From: Pedobacter gandavensis
GTDB taxonomy: Bacteria > Bacteroidota > Bacteroidia > Sphingobacteriales > Sphingobacteriaceae
Direction of reading: 5' to 3'
Assembly: GCF_014172405.1 (NCBI RefSeq)
Contig: NZ_WNXC01000001.1
Span: 124,001-188,000 of the forward strand
Length of the DNA: 64,000 bases
Under the pieces are notes generated by a model that was given only the letters and a program-made list of their open reading frames with translations, did no database searches and was not told where the DNA came from. Of this stretch, positions 9,003 to 19,705 are shown piece after piece. The position numbers and the translations under genes were made by a program. Positions within the stretch are counted from its first letter, which is position 1. The number at the start of each line of letters is the position of its first letter.

Positions 9003-10146
9003 TGAGCACAAACGAGTTTTCAAGACGACACTTTTTAAAACAAACGATGATGTTGTCTGCTGCGGCAGCGTTGGCACCTGGTCTGTTTTCCCAATCACCA
9101 TGATGGCCATGGGCTTAGGAAAACATGTATATGTAGAGAAACCAATGGCCCGTACTTTTAATGAAGTAGAGCTGATGATGAAGGCGGCTAAAAAATACAA
9201 TAAGGTAGTGACACAAATGGGTAATCAAGGCCACTCCGAAGCGAATTACTTCCAGTTTAAAGCCTGGAAAGAAGCTGGGATTATAAAAGACGTGACCTCC
9301 ATCACTGCACATATGAATTCCCCAAGACGCTGGCACGGATGGGACGTGAATATCAAATCTTTCCCTGCTGCCCAAACCTTACCGGATAGCCTGGATTGGG
9401 ATTTATGGCAAATGGCCACCATGGATCATGATTACAATAAGGATTTTGTGAACGGACAATGGCGTTGCTGGTTCGATTTCGGAATGGGCGCATTGGGCGA
9501 TTGGGGTGCACATATTCTGGATACTGCACATGAGTTCCTGGATCTGGGTTTACCCTATCAGATCAATCCGGTTTTACAGGGACATAACGATTTCTTTTTC
9601 CCGACATCTTCTACCTTAGCCTTTAAATTTCCAAAGAGAGGATCGATGCCAGCAATAGATGTGAACTGGTACGATGGGATTAATAATTTACCGCCAATTC
9701 CAAAAGGATATGGCGTATCAGGTTTAGACCCTAATATTCCGCCACCAAGTACCGGAGTAATTGCCCCTGCGAAATTAAACCCTGGAAAAATCATTTATAG
9801 TAAAGAGCTGACTTTTAAAGGAGGTTCAGATGGCAGTACCTTATCGATTATTCCTGAAGAAAAAGCAATGGCGATGGCAAGCTCGCTTCCGGAAGTTCCA
9901 TTGAGCCCTTCCAACCATTTCAAGAATTTTATTCAGGCTTGTAAAGGGGAAGAAAAAGCAAGGTCGCCATTTGCTATAGCCGGCCCATTGAGTCAGGTGT
10001 TCTGTCTGGGTGTGCTCGCACAAAAGCTAAATACGAATCTGGAATTTGATCGCAAAAGAAAAGTCATCACGAACAATAAAACTGCCAATGCTTTATTGAT
10101 TGGGCCAGCACCACGTAAAGGTTGGGAACAATATTATAAAGTATAA
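9003..10146 (+). pseudogene. Gfo/Idh/MocA oxidoreductase with an internal deletion
   Basis: ATG 9003 opens a Tat-type leader (MSTNEFSRRHFLK, then a hydrophobic run ending LAPGLFSQSP). This frame stops at TGA about 9102-9104. A second frame from ATG 9100 continues with MGLGKHVYVEKPMA, the end of the NAD-binding fold, then the full C-terminal domain (RWHGWDVN, GALGDWGAHILDTAHEF). Roughly 100 residues of Rossmann fold, including the GxGxxG loop, are missing between the two parts. The downstream part alone could be translated but would lack the cofactor site. Such secreted oxidoreductases act on sugars in Bacteroidota. Confidence 0.8.
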
Positions 10147-10203
10147 TCAATTGACCGAAAGTGTAAGGAATTTATTGCACTGAGAGTTTATGCAAAAATG
10201 TGG

Positions 10204-10234
10204 AGCAGTGTCTGGAAGGGCACTGCTTTTTTTG
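10204..10234 (+). terminator. Rho-independent terminator
   Basis: AGCAGTG (10204-10210) and CACTGCT (10221-10227) form a 7-bp stem with a 10-base loop, followed by a run of seven T. It ends the Gfo/Idh/MocA remnant and insulates the SusC cluster downstream. Confidence 0.75.
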
Positions 10235-10412
10235 CTTTTAAGCATATTCAAATCCAGTTGAATGGACGGTTTTATCCAGCTTTTTTCGAAGTATAATCCA
10301 GTCATTTCCCGAGATTCTCCATTCCATATCCCTTTCCCGTAGTATATTTTTGATATTTCAATAGTGTTTTTTATAACCTATGGAAACTAACCTATACCAA
10401 CCTAACTAATTA

Positions 10413-13400
10413 ATGAAACTAAAAGTGTTTGGCTTGTTCACTTTGGTAAGTATTTACCTGAGTCCTCAAACAAGTTTTGCTCAAAAGCAAAAACCAAAAA
10501 GTGCAAAAAAAATTGTGGACACTGCCTATCAAAACCAGGAGGTCATTCTTAGTGTAAAAGACATGGACAACCTGACTTTACTGGATAGTGTTAGAGCAGT
10601 GATCGGGATACAATCAAAATACACCTATGGAGGGATTGCCATTTTTGAAAACATTGGAAAAGATTCTGTAGTCCTGCTGAGTAAACCGGGATATTATGGA
10701 TTAGTGAAGAAACTGGATAAGGGAACGATTTCAGTGTTTCTCCAAAAAAGCACGATACCTACTGATGGTTCTGTAGTTAGCACTGGCTTGTATAACAGAC
10801 CAGGTACTTTGTTCTCCGGAGCTGCGGTTACCGTCAGCGGAGAAGATCTACGTAAAGTAAATGTCAATAACTTATTTGATGCCTTAAAATATTATGTACC
10901 CGCACTTGTGGTATCCAGAGATAATCGCAATGGTGGAAATCCCAATGCTCTTCCGACCATCAGCTTAAGGGGAGCAAGTACTTTTCCTTATGCAGCTGCA
11001 GTTTCTTTCAGCGGAACATCAAAATCAGGAGTTCAGCAAAATCCTTCTTCAGGAGACTTCGTTGCCTCCAACATATTCTCAGCAGGAAGTCCGGTTATCC
11101 TGATGGACGGAAACCAGGTGAGTCTGCAAACGGCATTGGATTTCGACATCAGCAGGGTTCACAGTGTTACTGTGCTCAAAGACGCATCTGCAACTGCCAG
11201 TTATGGCATGAGGGGAGGGAACGGTGTCCTGTTGATTCAAACCATAAAACCTCAAAGAGGTCTTTTAAATGTGGGGATTACCTCGGAACTGCAAATTGCT
11301 TCAGCTGATATCTCTTCTTATAAAGTATTGAATGCCAAAGAGAAATTGGATATCGAAAATAGGGCAGGACTATACGCGGGTAATTTAAATTCTCTTTATG
11401 AGCAGCGATACAACCAGGCTCATCATAAAGGGGTCAATACCAATTGGCTGGAGCTGCCTTTACGTAAGGGTATTGGGATGAGACATTCCCTGAACCTGTC
11501 TGGTGGGAATGATGACATGGTCTACAATGTAACTGCTGGTTACAATGATAAACAGGGGAGTATGAAAGGATCCTATAGAAAGACTACTGAACTAGGGGCT
11601 TACTTTGGTGCTCGTTTCAAATCATTCTCTTTCAATAATCAATTTTCTTACCTCTCTGCAAATGCGGAAAATTCAGCCTATGGTTCCTATAATACCTATG
11701 TAAAACAGAATCCTTATTGGAGTCCTTACGATGCGGAAACAGGTAAGTTTCAAAAGATTTTAGGCTCAGATACAGTTGGCGGGGTCATCAGCAATTATAT
11801 GAATCCGGCATACAATACAACTCTGGCAACCACTGATGCCGCTAAATATTCCAGAATTGCGAATGTGACCAATATGAATCTGGTATTGACCAATAATCTG
11901 CAGTTAAATGGTATTGCAAGCCTGAGTAACCAGTCTGATGAATTTGATTACTTCCTGCCTCCTAATCATACTACGTTTGCTAATGTCCCAATTGATAGTT
12001 TATTTACCAGAGGTCTGTATAAATACACTTCAAATTCCTTCTTCAATGTAGAAGCTGGACTTCGTTTACAATACCACAATAAGTTTGGTTTGCATGAAGT
12101 TTTCGGAACAGCCGGTCAGACTTTCATTCAAACCTCCAGTGAATCTACTGGAATAAGCGTTTCAGGATTCAATGTTGACCGCTTGGCGGATATGGCATTT
12201 GGAAATGGCTATTCCACCTTAAAGCCTGCTGCAGGAAAAATTGTAACGCGTTATGCATCCAGCTATGCCAACTTCGTTTACAGTTATGCCGGGCGTTACC
12301 AGTTAGATTTATCCGGAGCAAATGATTTACATTCTGCGATTGCACAAAACACCAGTGCTAAATTCTGGGCTGTTGGAGCCTCCTGGAATGTACATGAGGA
12401 AAGTTTCCTCCAGGATACAAAATGGATTAATCGTTTAAAATTAAGGGGAAGCATTGGCCAGACCGGCAATCAGTATTTTTTGTCTTATCTGAATAGAACC
12501 ACCTATAACTATTATACCAATCTACAATATATCGCGCTGGGGGCAGGAACGACCGGAACATTGGGACGAGCCTTAGGTGCTTATTTAACGGGTTATGGCA
12601 ATAGTAAATTACAGTCGCCACAAACTTTCAAACAGAATATTGGTCTGGATATCTCCTTGTTCAACAGATGGTCACTGAGTTTTGATCTCTATCAACAGAA
12701 AACTTCGAAACTGGTATTTCCGGAGGTGCTTGCAGCTTCAACCGGCTTGAGTAAATTCCCTCCTTATCAAAACGCTGGTAGCCTTGAAGATAGGGGAGCA
12801 GAATTTAATGTGATGGGCGTATTGTATAAATCGCCGGGTAATAACCTCAGCTGGAGCATCAATCTGAACGGTCTTTGGAACAAAGATAAAGTAACAGAAC
12901 TTGCCCCTTATTTACTGGCTTTAAATGCTGAACGGGATGCCAAAGGCGATCAGACCAGATTACAGTCACAGTATTTAAAAGGATATTCACCTACTTCAAT
13001 CTGGGCGGTGCCTTCCCTGGGAATTGATCCGGTAAGCGGAAAAGAGATTTTCATGAAGAAGGATGGTTCCAGTACAACGATCTGGGACGTAAATGATAAA
13101 GTTCTGGCAGGAGATCTGTCTCCGGCTTTACAGGGATCATTTGGTACAGACCTTAGTTTTAAGCAGTTTTCAGCGGGTATCTATTTCAGCTACCAGTTGG
13201 GTGCCAGTGTGTACAATCAAACTTTGGTGGATCGAATTGAGAATGCCGATCTCCTTTACAATGTTGACCGCCGTGCCTACCAGCAGCGCTGGACTCAGCC
13301 AAATGGCACCGACTTCCTATATAAGCCGCTCTCCCCAAATGGATTGCTCAGTGACCCAACATATGTGACCACCAGGATGGTAGAAAAGGATAACAGGCTG

Positions 13401-13586
13401 CAATGTGCTTCCATTATGTTCGGCTATGCCTTGCCTAAAACTTTGGCGAAACGAATTAATGCGAAAAATCTGTCGCTAAAATGTATCCTGAACAACGCCT
13501 TCGAATTGGGTGGCGCAGAGATGGAACGTGGAATTTATTATCCCTTCCAGCGCTATTATACCTTCTCCCTAAATGCAAATTTTTAA
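10413..13586 (+). CDS. SusC/RagA-family TonB-dependent outer membrane transporter (pair 1)
   Basis: A 1057-residue protein with a signal peptide ending in TSFAQ near residue 24. The first ~110 mature residues form a beta-rich domain in the place of the usual carboxypeptidase-D-regulatory domain but with little of its consensus. A plug domain follows (ALPTISLRGAS; VTVLKDASATASYGMRGGNG), then a long beta-barrel ending in an aromatic residue (SLNANF). It imports ligands across the outer membrane together with the SusD partner starting 33 bp downstream. It shares the barrel segment IWAVPSLGIDP with the SusC at 15004, so the two are paralogues. It is the first gene of the cluster. The ligand is unknown; the linked proteases suggest peptides. 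Confidence 0.9.
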   Translation: MKLKVFGLFTLVSIYLSPQTSFAQKQKPKSAKKIVDTAYQNQEVILSVKDMDNLTLLDSVRAVIGIQSKYTYGGIAIFENIGKDSVVLLSKPGYYGLVKKLDKGTISVFLQKSTIPTDGSVVSTGLYNRPGTLFSGAAVTVSGEDLRKVNVNNLFDALKYYVPALVVSRDNRNGGNPNALPTISLRGASTFPYAAAVSFSGTSKSGVQQNPSSGDFVASNIFSAGSPVILMDGNQVSLQTALDFDISRVHSVTVLKDASATASYGMRGGNGVLLIQTIKPQRGLLNVGITSELQIASADISSYKVLNAKEKLDIENRAGLYAGNLNSLYEQRYNQAHHKGVNTNWLELPLRKGIGMRHSLNLSGGNDDMVYNVTAGYNDKQGSMKGSYRKTTELGAYFGARFKSFSFNNQFSYLSANAENSAYGSYNTYVKQNPYWSPYDAETGKFQKILGSDTVGGVISNYMNPAYNTTLATTDAAKYSRIANVTNMNLVLTNNLQLNGIASLSNQSDEFDYFLPPNHTTFANVPIDSLFTRGLYKYTSNSFFNVEAGLRLQYHNKFGLHEVFGTAGQTFIQTSSESTGISVSGFNVDRLADMAFGNGYSTLKPAAGKIVTRYASSYANFVYSYAGRYQLDLSGANDLHSAIAQNTSAKFWAVGASWNVHEESFLQDTKWINRLKLRGSIGQTGNQYFLSYLNRTTYNYYTNLQYIALGAGTTGTLGRALGAYLTGYGNSKLQSPQTFKQNIGLDISLFNRWSLSFDLYQQKTSKLVFPEVLAASTGLSKFPPYQNAGSLEDRGAEFNVMGVLYKSPGNNLSWSINLNGLWNKDKVTELAPYLLALNAERDAKGDQTRLQSQYLKGYSPTSIWAVPSLGIDPVSGKEIFMKKDGSSTTIWDVNDKVLAGDLSPALQGSFGTDLSFKQFSAGIYFSYQLGASVYNQTLVDRIENADLLYNVDRRAYQQRWTQPNGTDFLYKPLSPNGLLSDPTYVTTRMVEKDNRLQCASIMFGYALPKTLAKRINAKNLSLKCILNNAFELGGAEMERGIYYPFQRYYTFSLNANF

Positions 13587-13619
13587 ATGCTAAAAAATAC
13601 TTTCATGCAAGTTTTAAGA

Positions 13620-14957
13620 ATGAAAATAATAGCTGCAGCAGGATTGTTTTTACTGCTGAGTACAGGGTCCTGTAAAAAATGGATCAATGATACCCCGGAA
13701 CCTTTACAAGTGGACGACTCCATCATTTTTGCTAAGGAACAAGGTTTTCGTGAAGTCTTAAATGGAGTGTACCTGCAAATGGGTGCAAAATCACTTTATG
13801 GAAGAGACTTAACCGTTGGCGTTTTGTCGGTCCTGGGAAGAAGTTATGACCTAAATGTGAACCCATCATCCGACAACCTGTATAACCAGACTGCGTTATA
13901 TAACCTACAGGATCCAGGTCTGAAAAATTATGCTTCCGACCTCTGGACTAAAATGTATCAGGCCATTGCCAACCTGAATAATCTGCTCTTGAATATAGAA
14001 AAAAGGAAGGAGATGTTTACCGGCAATAATTACCAGACTTTCAAAGGAGAGGCCTTGGCACTCAGAGCCTATTTGCATTTTGATTTGCTGCGGTTATTTG
14101 CTGCAGCCCCGGCTTCAGGAACCTTAACAGCTCCGGGAATTCCTTATGTAACTACTATAGGTACCAGTCAAACACCAGTTAGTAACCTTGATCAGGTGAT
14201 GGAACAATGTATCGGGGATTTGAAAACTGCCGAAAGTCTGTTGAATCCATCAGAAGCCAGTACGGTTCAAATTAATTACTGGGCGGTCAAAGCCTTGTTA
14301 TCCAGGTTGTATTTGTATAAAAATGACCAGGAGAATGCGCAAAAATATGCCTACGAAGTCATCAATAGTAAAAGGTTTATACTGGCTAAAAATAATACGG
14401 ATTTGCTTTTTATCAAGGAGAGTTTATTTGGCTTATTGGTACAACAGAATGGCCCGCTTCATAAAACAGTGTTTGGCGAGCAGGTTAACCTGGGATTTTC
14501 ATCGGTAGCTCAAACCGAATTATATGTGGCAGGAAGCGGATCAACGGTAGACTGGCGAAAATCATTTGTCGATCCTTTAACCGGTTTTGCGAATGGACCA
14601 CTTTATATGCCGAAGAAGTTTTTCCCCTTGGGTGCTAAATCTGCTTTTCCAATGATCCGTCTTACAGAAATGTATTACATCGCAGCTGAATGTGCAGTGA
14701 ACAATAGGGACTCGCTTACTGCGACCACATTACTGGACTCGGTAAGGGTTCATCGAAATCTACAGAAATACAGCCTTTCGGCATTGAAGGGAGACAGTCT
14801 GAAGGTTGAAATCGGCAAAGAATACCTGAAAGAATTTATGGGTGAGGGACAGTCGTTCTTCTATTTCAAAAGGAAAAATATCCCATTCGCTTCCTTGCCA
14901 TTTACCAGAATCCCGGTAGTCGGAAATGCAACGTATGTGTTTGTGAAGCCAGAATAA
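13620..14957 (+). CDS. SusD/RagB-family surface lipoprotein (pair 1)
   Basis: From ATG 13620 the protein begins MKIIAAAGLFLLLSTGSCKK, a lipoprotein signal with the lipobox Cys followed by Lys. An upstream ATG at 13587 would put 11 extra residues before it and is less likely. About 445 residues, slightly short of typical SusD. TPR-like helical features are visible: YQTFKGEALALRAYLHFDLL and IRLTEMYYIAAECAVNN. It caps the SusC barrel encoded immediately upstream and binds the substrate at the cell surface. Confidence 0.9.
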   Translation: MKIIAAAGLFLLLSTGSCKKWINDTPEPLQVDDSIIFAKEQGFREVLNGVYLQMGAKSLYGRDLTVGVLSVLGRSYDLNVNPSSDNLYNQTALYNLQDPGLKNYASDLWTKMYQAIANLNNLLLNIEKRKEMFTGNNYQTFKGEALALRAYLHFDLLRLFAAAPASGTLTAPGIPYVTTIGTSQTPVSNLDQVMEQCIGDLKTAESLLNPSEASTVQINYWAVKALLSRLYLYKNDQENAQKYAYEVINSKRFILAKNNTDLLFIKESLFGLLVQQNGPLHKTVFGEQVNLGFSSVAQTELYVAGSGSTVDWRKSFVDPLTGFANGPLYMPKKFFPLGAKSAFPMIRLTEMYYIAAECAVNNRDSLTATTLLDSVRVHRNLQKYSLSALKGDSLKVEIGKEYLKEFMGEGQSFFYFKRKNIPFASLPFTRIPVVGNATYVFVKPE

Positions 14958-15003
14958 TTTTAACTAAACATTGGATTTCAAAAATAGTTCGATACACCAC
15001 AAG

Positions 15004-18000
15004 ATGAACAGCAGTTATAAAATATTAAACAATAGATACCTTCCTAAAGGAGTTTTATTCTTTCTCCTGATGAATTTAGTGTCAACAGTACTTTTTGCCC
15101 AAAACATCACCCTTAAAGGTACGGTGAAAGATGAAAAAGGAGAGTCTATACCCGGCGCAATTGTACAGCAAATGGGAGCTAATAATGTCACCCAAACCAA
15201 AGCTGATGGAAGTTTTGAATTGAAGAACGTTACCCCAAAAGCAACCATACGGGTTTCATTTGTCAGCTATAAAGCCGCTTACATTACATTAAACCCCGGA
15301 CAGCATACGATCTCCGTGATTTTGAAAAGTTCTACAACAACTTTAGCGGAAGTAACGGTAAATACCGGTTTATACAAGAGGCCGGTCGGGAATTTTACCG
15401 GATCTGCAAAAGCGTATACCGGGGAGGAATTGAAAACGGTGAATCCACGAAATGTGATGCAGGCTCTGGCAGTTCTTGATCCCTCGGTGAGGTTAAGTGA
15501 AAACAATATTCTGGGAAGTGATCCCAATCAATTGCCAGTTATTCAGATTCGTGGACAGAACAATTTTCCGGTGTCCAGTCAAAACGGGACTTCTGCAACA
15601 CCAGTATCGAATGGGGATATGATGTCCAGTTATCTGGCTAACCCTAACGAACCACTGATCATTTTAGATGGATTTCAGACCACCATGCAGACCATCTATG
15701 ATATGGATATTAATCTGATCGCTAACATTACCGTATTAAAAGATGCCGCTGCAACGGTTGCTTATGGTTCAAAAGCTGCAAATGGTGTAATTGTGGTCGA
15801 GACCAAGCAACCCCTTGCCGGTAAAATCAGGGCCAGTTATGCCGTAAATTTTAATATTGAACTGCCTGATTTATCCTCCTATAATTTAATGGATGCTGCC
15901 GGATTACTGGAAGCTCAACGCCTGTCGGGTATGTACAATGATGAAAATCAGTTTATCGATATCGGAAAAAAACAATGGTATAATTATCGTTTAGACCAGG
16001 TAAAAAGAGGGGTGAATACCTACTGGCCTTCACAACCATTGCAAGTAGGTTTTGGCGTAAACCATAGTTTGTCTTTAACCGGTGGAGCAGGCGCATTGCG
16101 ATATGGACTGAGTTTGGGATACAATGATTCGGAAGGGGTGATGAAAGAATCAGGCCGCAAACGTTATTCTCTAAATTATAACCTTTCTTATACGGTTAAA
16201 AAATTGCGTTTTGATAACCGCATTTCCCTCGGTTATTCCAAAGGTAACAACACCTCCTGGGGAAGTTTCTCCAGTTACACGCAGCAGTTTCCCTATTTCA
16301 GGCATAAAGATGATTCGGGGAATTTAATTAAGCTATTAGAGCCCGACTATAATGAATTGGGCTTCGATTTACCTGCACTGGGTGGATCGTTTACCAATCC
16401 GATGTACAATTCCACCTTAAATACCAGGAGTTATGCAGCTACTTTAAATATAACGAACAACACCAACGTGGAATGGGCGATTTCAGATAACTTTCAAATC
16501 AGAGGAAGTTTAGGCTGGTCCAGAAATATGCCTAATTCTGAGACCTTCTACCCGGCAGACCATACCATATTTACAGGTTCTTTTTCTCCATTCCCTGAAT
16601 TGGGTAGCTATTCTCAGATGAAAGGAACCAACAATGCAATTGATGGTAAAATTAATGCGAATTACAACAAACGATTTGGCCGACATACCTTATTAGCGTC
16701 TCTGGGAGGTTCCTTGCAAAGCACTTCCAGTACCAGTACTCAGATTGGAGTGGTGGGAATTCCAAATGATTATCTGGACGAATTAGGGATGGCAAATGGG
16801 TTTGGGATTTCAAACCGTAAGCCGGTTTCACAGAAAAACCTATCCAAGAGTTTGTCTAACTATTTGAGTTTGAGTTATAATTATGCGGACCGCTATACGG
16901 CTGAATTTACCATCAACCAAAGTGGTTCTTCTCAGTTCGGTACCAACAATAAAATGGCCCCGTTTTATGGAGGAGGGCTAGCCTGGAACATTACAAAGGA
17001 AAACTTCTTCAAGCCCAACCGCTTTATTCAATCTGCAAAATTAAGGGCAAGTATGGGGATTACCGGTAATCAGAACTTTTCGCCCGGGATGTCGCAGCAG
17101 ATCTATCAGTACAGCTTTACCAATAATTATCGTTTGCAGCTAGGCGCTTTGTTAGGTAACTATGCCAATCCCGATCTGAAATGGCAGCAAACATTGAAGA
17201 AAAACTTAGGCTTATCATTGGGCTTATTGGATGGGAAATTAAATGCTTCTGTAGAATTATACCAGGAAACTACCGATAATCTGATTTTACCCTTAGATGT
17301 GGCGCCTTCTACAGGTTTTGTAAACTACCAGGATAACCTGGGGGGAACTAAAAATGAGGGCTACGAATTGGTGATTTCAGCACCGATTATAAAAAATGCG
17401 GCAAAGAATATATTCTGGACGATGAGTTTTAATACCGGACATTACAATAGTGTAATTACCAGGTTATCGCCAGCAATTGATGCCATTAATAAAGCCAATA
17501 ACAGTACTAATGATCCAAAGATTTCTCAAAAATCACCATTGCCACGCTTTGTAGTCGGAGAATCCATGACCAGAATCTGGGCGGTTCCTTCCTTAGGGAT
17601 CGATCCGGCCACCGGGAAGGAAGTATTTGAGAAATTGGACGGTAGCCGGACTTTTACCTGGGATGCACTGGATAAACGACCAATTGGAGATGCCAATAGT
17701 AAATTCAAAGGCGGACTGTCATCCAACTTTACCTATAAGAATTTTGTGCTGAATTTCAACCTGGTTTACCAGTTTGGTGGCTATATGTATAACCAAACCC
17801 TGGTGGATAAGGTGGAGAATGTAAATCTATTAATTGCGAATGCTGATCAGCGGGTATTGACTGACCGTTGGAAACAACCAGGTGACCATGCTTCCTTTAA
17901 ATCATTAGTAACAAAAGGGGATAGTGGTTTACAACAGACCTTAGCCACCTCTCGTTTTGTACAAAAAAATGATTTTCTGGACATTTCCAGCATCACCGTT

Positions 18001-18171
18001 GGGTATAATTTTCCTGCAAACCTAAAATGGGTTAAAGCATCGCATCTTTCTGCACCACGTATCATGGTGACTCAAAATAATTTTGCCCGTTTGGGTACCA
18101 TTAGAGTAGAAAGAGGTACGGGCTATCCCTTTACCAGAAGTTTCAGTTTTGGCTTATCCACTAATTTCTAA
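15004..18171 (+). CDS. SusC/RagA-family TonB-dependent transporter (pair 2)
   Basis: ATG 15004 is preferred because a clean signal peptide follows (ending VLFAQ); an in-frame TTG at 14971 is also possible. A typical carboxypeptidase-D-like domain comes first (ITLKGTVKDEKGESIPGAIV), then the plug (VIQIRGQNNFP; ITVLKDAAATVAYGSKAANG) and a barrel ending GLSTNF. About 1055 residues. It is a paralogue of the SusC at 10413, sharing LGNYANPDLKWQQ-like and IWAVPSLGIDP segments, which points to duplication of the SusC-SusD pair. The stop overlaps the region of the next start. Confidence 0.92.
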   Translation: MNSSYKILNNRYLPKGVLFFLLMNLVSTVLFAQNITLKGTVKDEKGESIPGAIVQQMGANNVTQTKADGSFELKNVTPKATIRVSFVSYKAAYITLNPGQHTISVILKSSTTTLAEVTVNTGLYKRPVGNFTGSAKAYTGEELKTVNPRNVMQALAVLDPSVRLSENNILGSDPNQLPVIQIRGQNNFPVSSQNGTSATPVSNGDMMSSYLANPNEPLIILDGFQTTMQTIYDMDINLIANITVLKDAAATVAYGSKAANGVIVVETKQPLAGKIRASYAVNFNIELPDLSSYNLMDAAGLLEAQRLSGMYNDENQFIDIGKKQWYNYRLDQVKRGVNTYWPSQPLQVGFGVNHSLSLTGGAGALRYGLSLGYNDSEGVMKESGRKRYSLNYNLSYTVKKLRFDNRISLGYSKGNNTSWGSFSSYTQQFPYFRHKDDSGNLIKLLEPDYNELGFDLPALGGSFTNPMYNSTLNTRSYAATLNITNNTNVEWAISDNFQIRGSLGWSRNMPNSETFYPADHTIFTGSFSPFPELGSYSQMKGTNNAIDGKINANYNKRFGRHTLLASLGGSLQSTSSTSTQIGVVGIPNDYLDELGMANGFGISNRKPVSQKNLSKSLSNYLSLSYNYADRYTAEFTINQSGSSQFGTNNKMAPFYGGGLAWNITKENFFKPNRFIQSAKLRASMGITGNQNFSPGMSQQIYQYSFTNNYRLQLGALLGNYANPDLKWQQTLKKNLGLSLGLLDGKLNASVELYQETTDNLILPLDVAPSTGFVNYQDNLGGTKNEGYELVISAPIIKNAAKNIFWTMSFNTGHYNSVITRLSPAIDAINKANNSTNDPKISQKSPLPRFVVGESMTRIWAVPSLGIDPATGKEVFEKLDGSRTFTWDALDKRPIGDANSKFKGGLSSNFTYKNFVLNFNLVYQFGGYMYNQTLVDKVENVNLLIANADQRVLTDRWKQPGDHASFKSLVTKGDSGLQQTLATSRFVQKNDFLDISSITVGYNFPANLKWVKASHLSAPRIMVTQNNFARLGTIRVERGTGYPFTRSFSFGLSTNF

Positions 18172-18175
18172 TGCT

Positions 18176-19684
18176 ATGTTTTCTAATATGAATAATCAGA
18201 CCGTTCTGCAAAAAAATACCGCTCGCACTTTGTTGACTTACAGCTGTGTTGTATTGTTTTCATTTTCCTTATTAGCCATTAGCGGCTGTGGGAAATTCCT
18301 GGACTTACCACCAAGAGATAAATTCCCGCAAGAGACCTTGTTTAGCGATGAACAAGGATTTATGGATGCCCTGACGGGTGTTTATCTGGGGATGGACAAA
18401 GCAAATAATGGTCCGACACAGGGACTATACACCGAAGATTTAACGGTTGGGATGCTTTCGGTAATGGGCTATAACTATACAAATGCCACTACCTCAACGG
18501 CAAAAAATGGTTTTTATGCAAATACCTCCCGATACAACTATACAGATGGGATTGTAAAAACAGAAATTGAAGGGATCTGGAGTGGGATGTATAATAATAT
18601 TGCCAATTTAAATAACCTGCTGATCCATATAGAAGGTAAGCGTGGCGTCTTTAGCCGCGATAACTATAACCGGCTAAAAGGAGAGGCTTTGGCACTCAGG
18701 GCATTGTTTCACTTTGATCTGGCCCGTTTATTTGGCCAGTCGCCGGTAACAGGTGCCAACCAAAAATCAATCCCTTATATCACTAAGTTTAACATTCAGC
18801 CAACTGCTTTTGTCACCTTAAATGTGGCTTTGGATTCCTGCATCTCGGATCTTCAAAAAGCAAAATCTTTGTTGGCGCAAACGGATACTTCTGCTATAAA
18901 AAAGGGTTCGTACGATTTATTCAGTTCTTATACACAAAATCATATGAATTATTGGGCTACACAGGCGTTATTGGCCAGAGCCTATCAGTATAAAGGTGAT
19001 TTTGTGAATGCAAAAGCCAATGCTGCGGCAGTAATTGCAAGTGGGAAATTTCCCCTGGTTACAGAAAATCTAGCGAATTCGGGAAAGATAACCAGAGATC
19101 GTTTATTTTCTCAGGAGTTGGTGTTTTCTGTATACAGCACAACTTTAACCACGATAAACACCGGGCTGTTTGATTTACAGACCGCTGCGCTTCAACTGGC
19201 TGCCACAAATAAGAACGCCCTCTATACCGGCAATACCGGGAGTGTTAATGATTATCGGCTTTTATCCTGGTTTGATAACAATACTGCCGGGTTAAATGTG
19301 CCTTCTAAGCTGTTTCAGGATAAGGGTTTACCTTATGTGTTGCAAAATATTATGCCCATTCTACGCATCTCCGAAATGTATTACATCGCTGCAGAATCTT
19401 CAGGGATGGAAGGTAATATTGGTACAGGGCTGTCTTTCCTGAATAAGGTAAGAACGAGCAGAGGCTTAAGCGAATTAATGCTAACCACCATTACCGACGA
19501 GGCTACACTGTCTAATGAGATCATGAAAGAGTATAAGAAGGAATTCATTCAGGAAGGCCAGACTTTCTTCTATTATAAACGCCTCAATAAAGATCTGGCA
19601 GCGGTAACAGGGACTACGGTTATTGTACCTCAGGGAGCCTACGTTTTTCCAGTTCCGGATAAGGAAGTAGAATACAATCATTAA
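18176..19684 (+). CDS. SusD/RagB-family surface lipoprotein (pair 2)
   Basis: ATG 18176 lies 5 bp after the SusC stop; ATG 18188 is an alternative. The N-terminus is a long hydrophobic leader ending LLAISGCGKFLDLPP with the lipobox Cys. About 500 residues, with GEALALRALFHFDLARLFG and LRISEMYYIAAESS as in family members. It forms the lid of the pair-2 transporter. It shares the motif order of the SusD at 13620, consistent with paired duplication. Confidence 0.92.
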   Translation: MFSNMNNQTVLQKNTARTLLTYSCVVLFSFSLLAISGCGKFLDLPPRDKFPQETLFSDEQGFMDALTGVYLGMDKANNGPTQGLYTEDLTVGMLSVMGYNYTNATTSTAKNGFYANTSRYNYTDGIVKTEIEGIWSGMYNNIANLNNLLIHIEGKRGVFSRDNYNRLKGEALALRALFHFDLARLFGQSPVTGANQKSIPYITKFNIQPTAFVTLNVALDSCISDLQKAKSLLAQTDTSAIKKGSYDLFSSYTQNHMNYWATQALLARAYQYKGDFVNAKANAAAVIASGKFPLVTENLANSGKITRDRLFSQELVFSVYSTTLTTINTGLFDLQTAALQLAATNKNALYTGNTGSVNDYRLLSWFDNNTAGLNVPSKLFQDKGLPYVLQNIMPILRISEMYYIAAESSGMEGNIGTGLSFLNKVRTSRGLSELMLTTITDEATLSNEIMKEYKKEFIQEGQTFFYYKRLNKDLAAVTGTTVIVPQGAYVFPVPDKEVEYNH

Positions 19685-19705
19685 TTCATTAAATATCAGA
19701 AAAGC

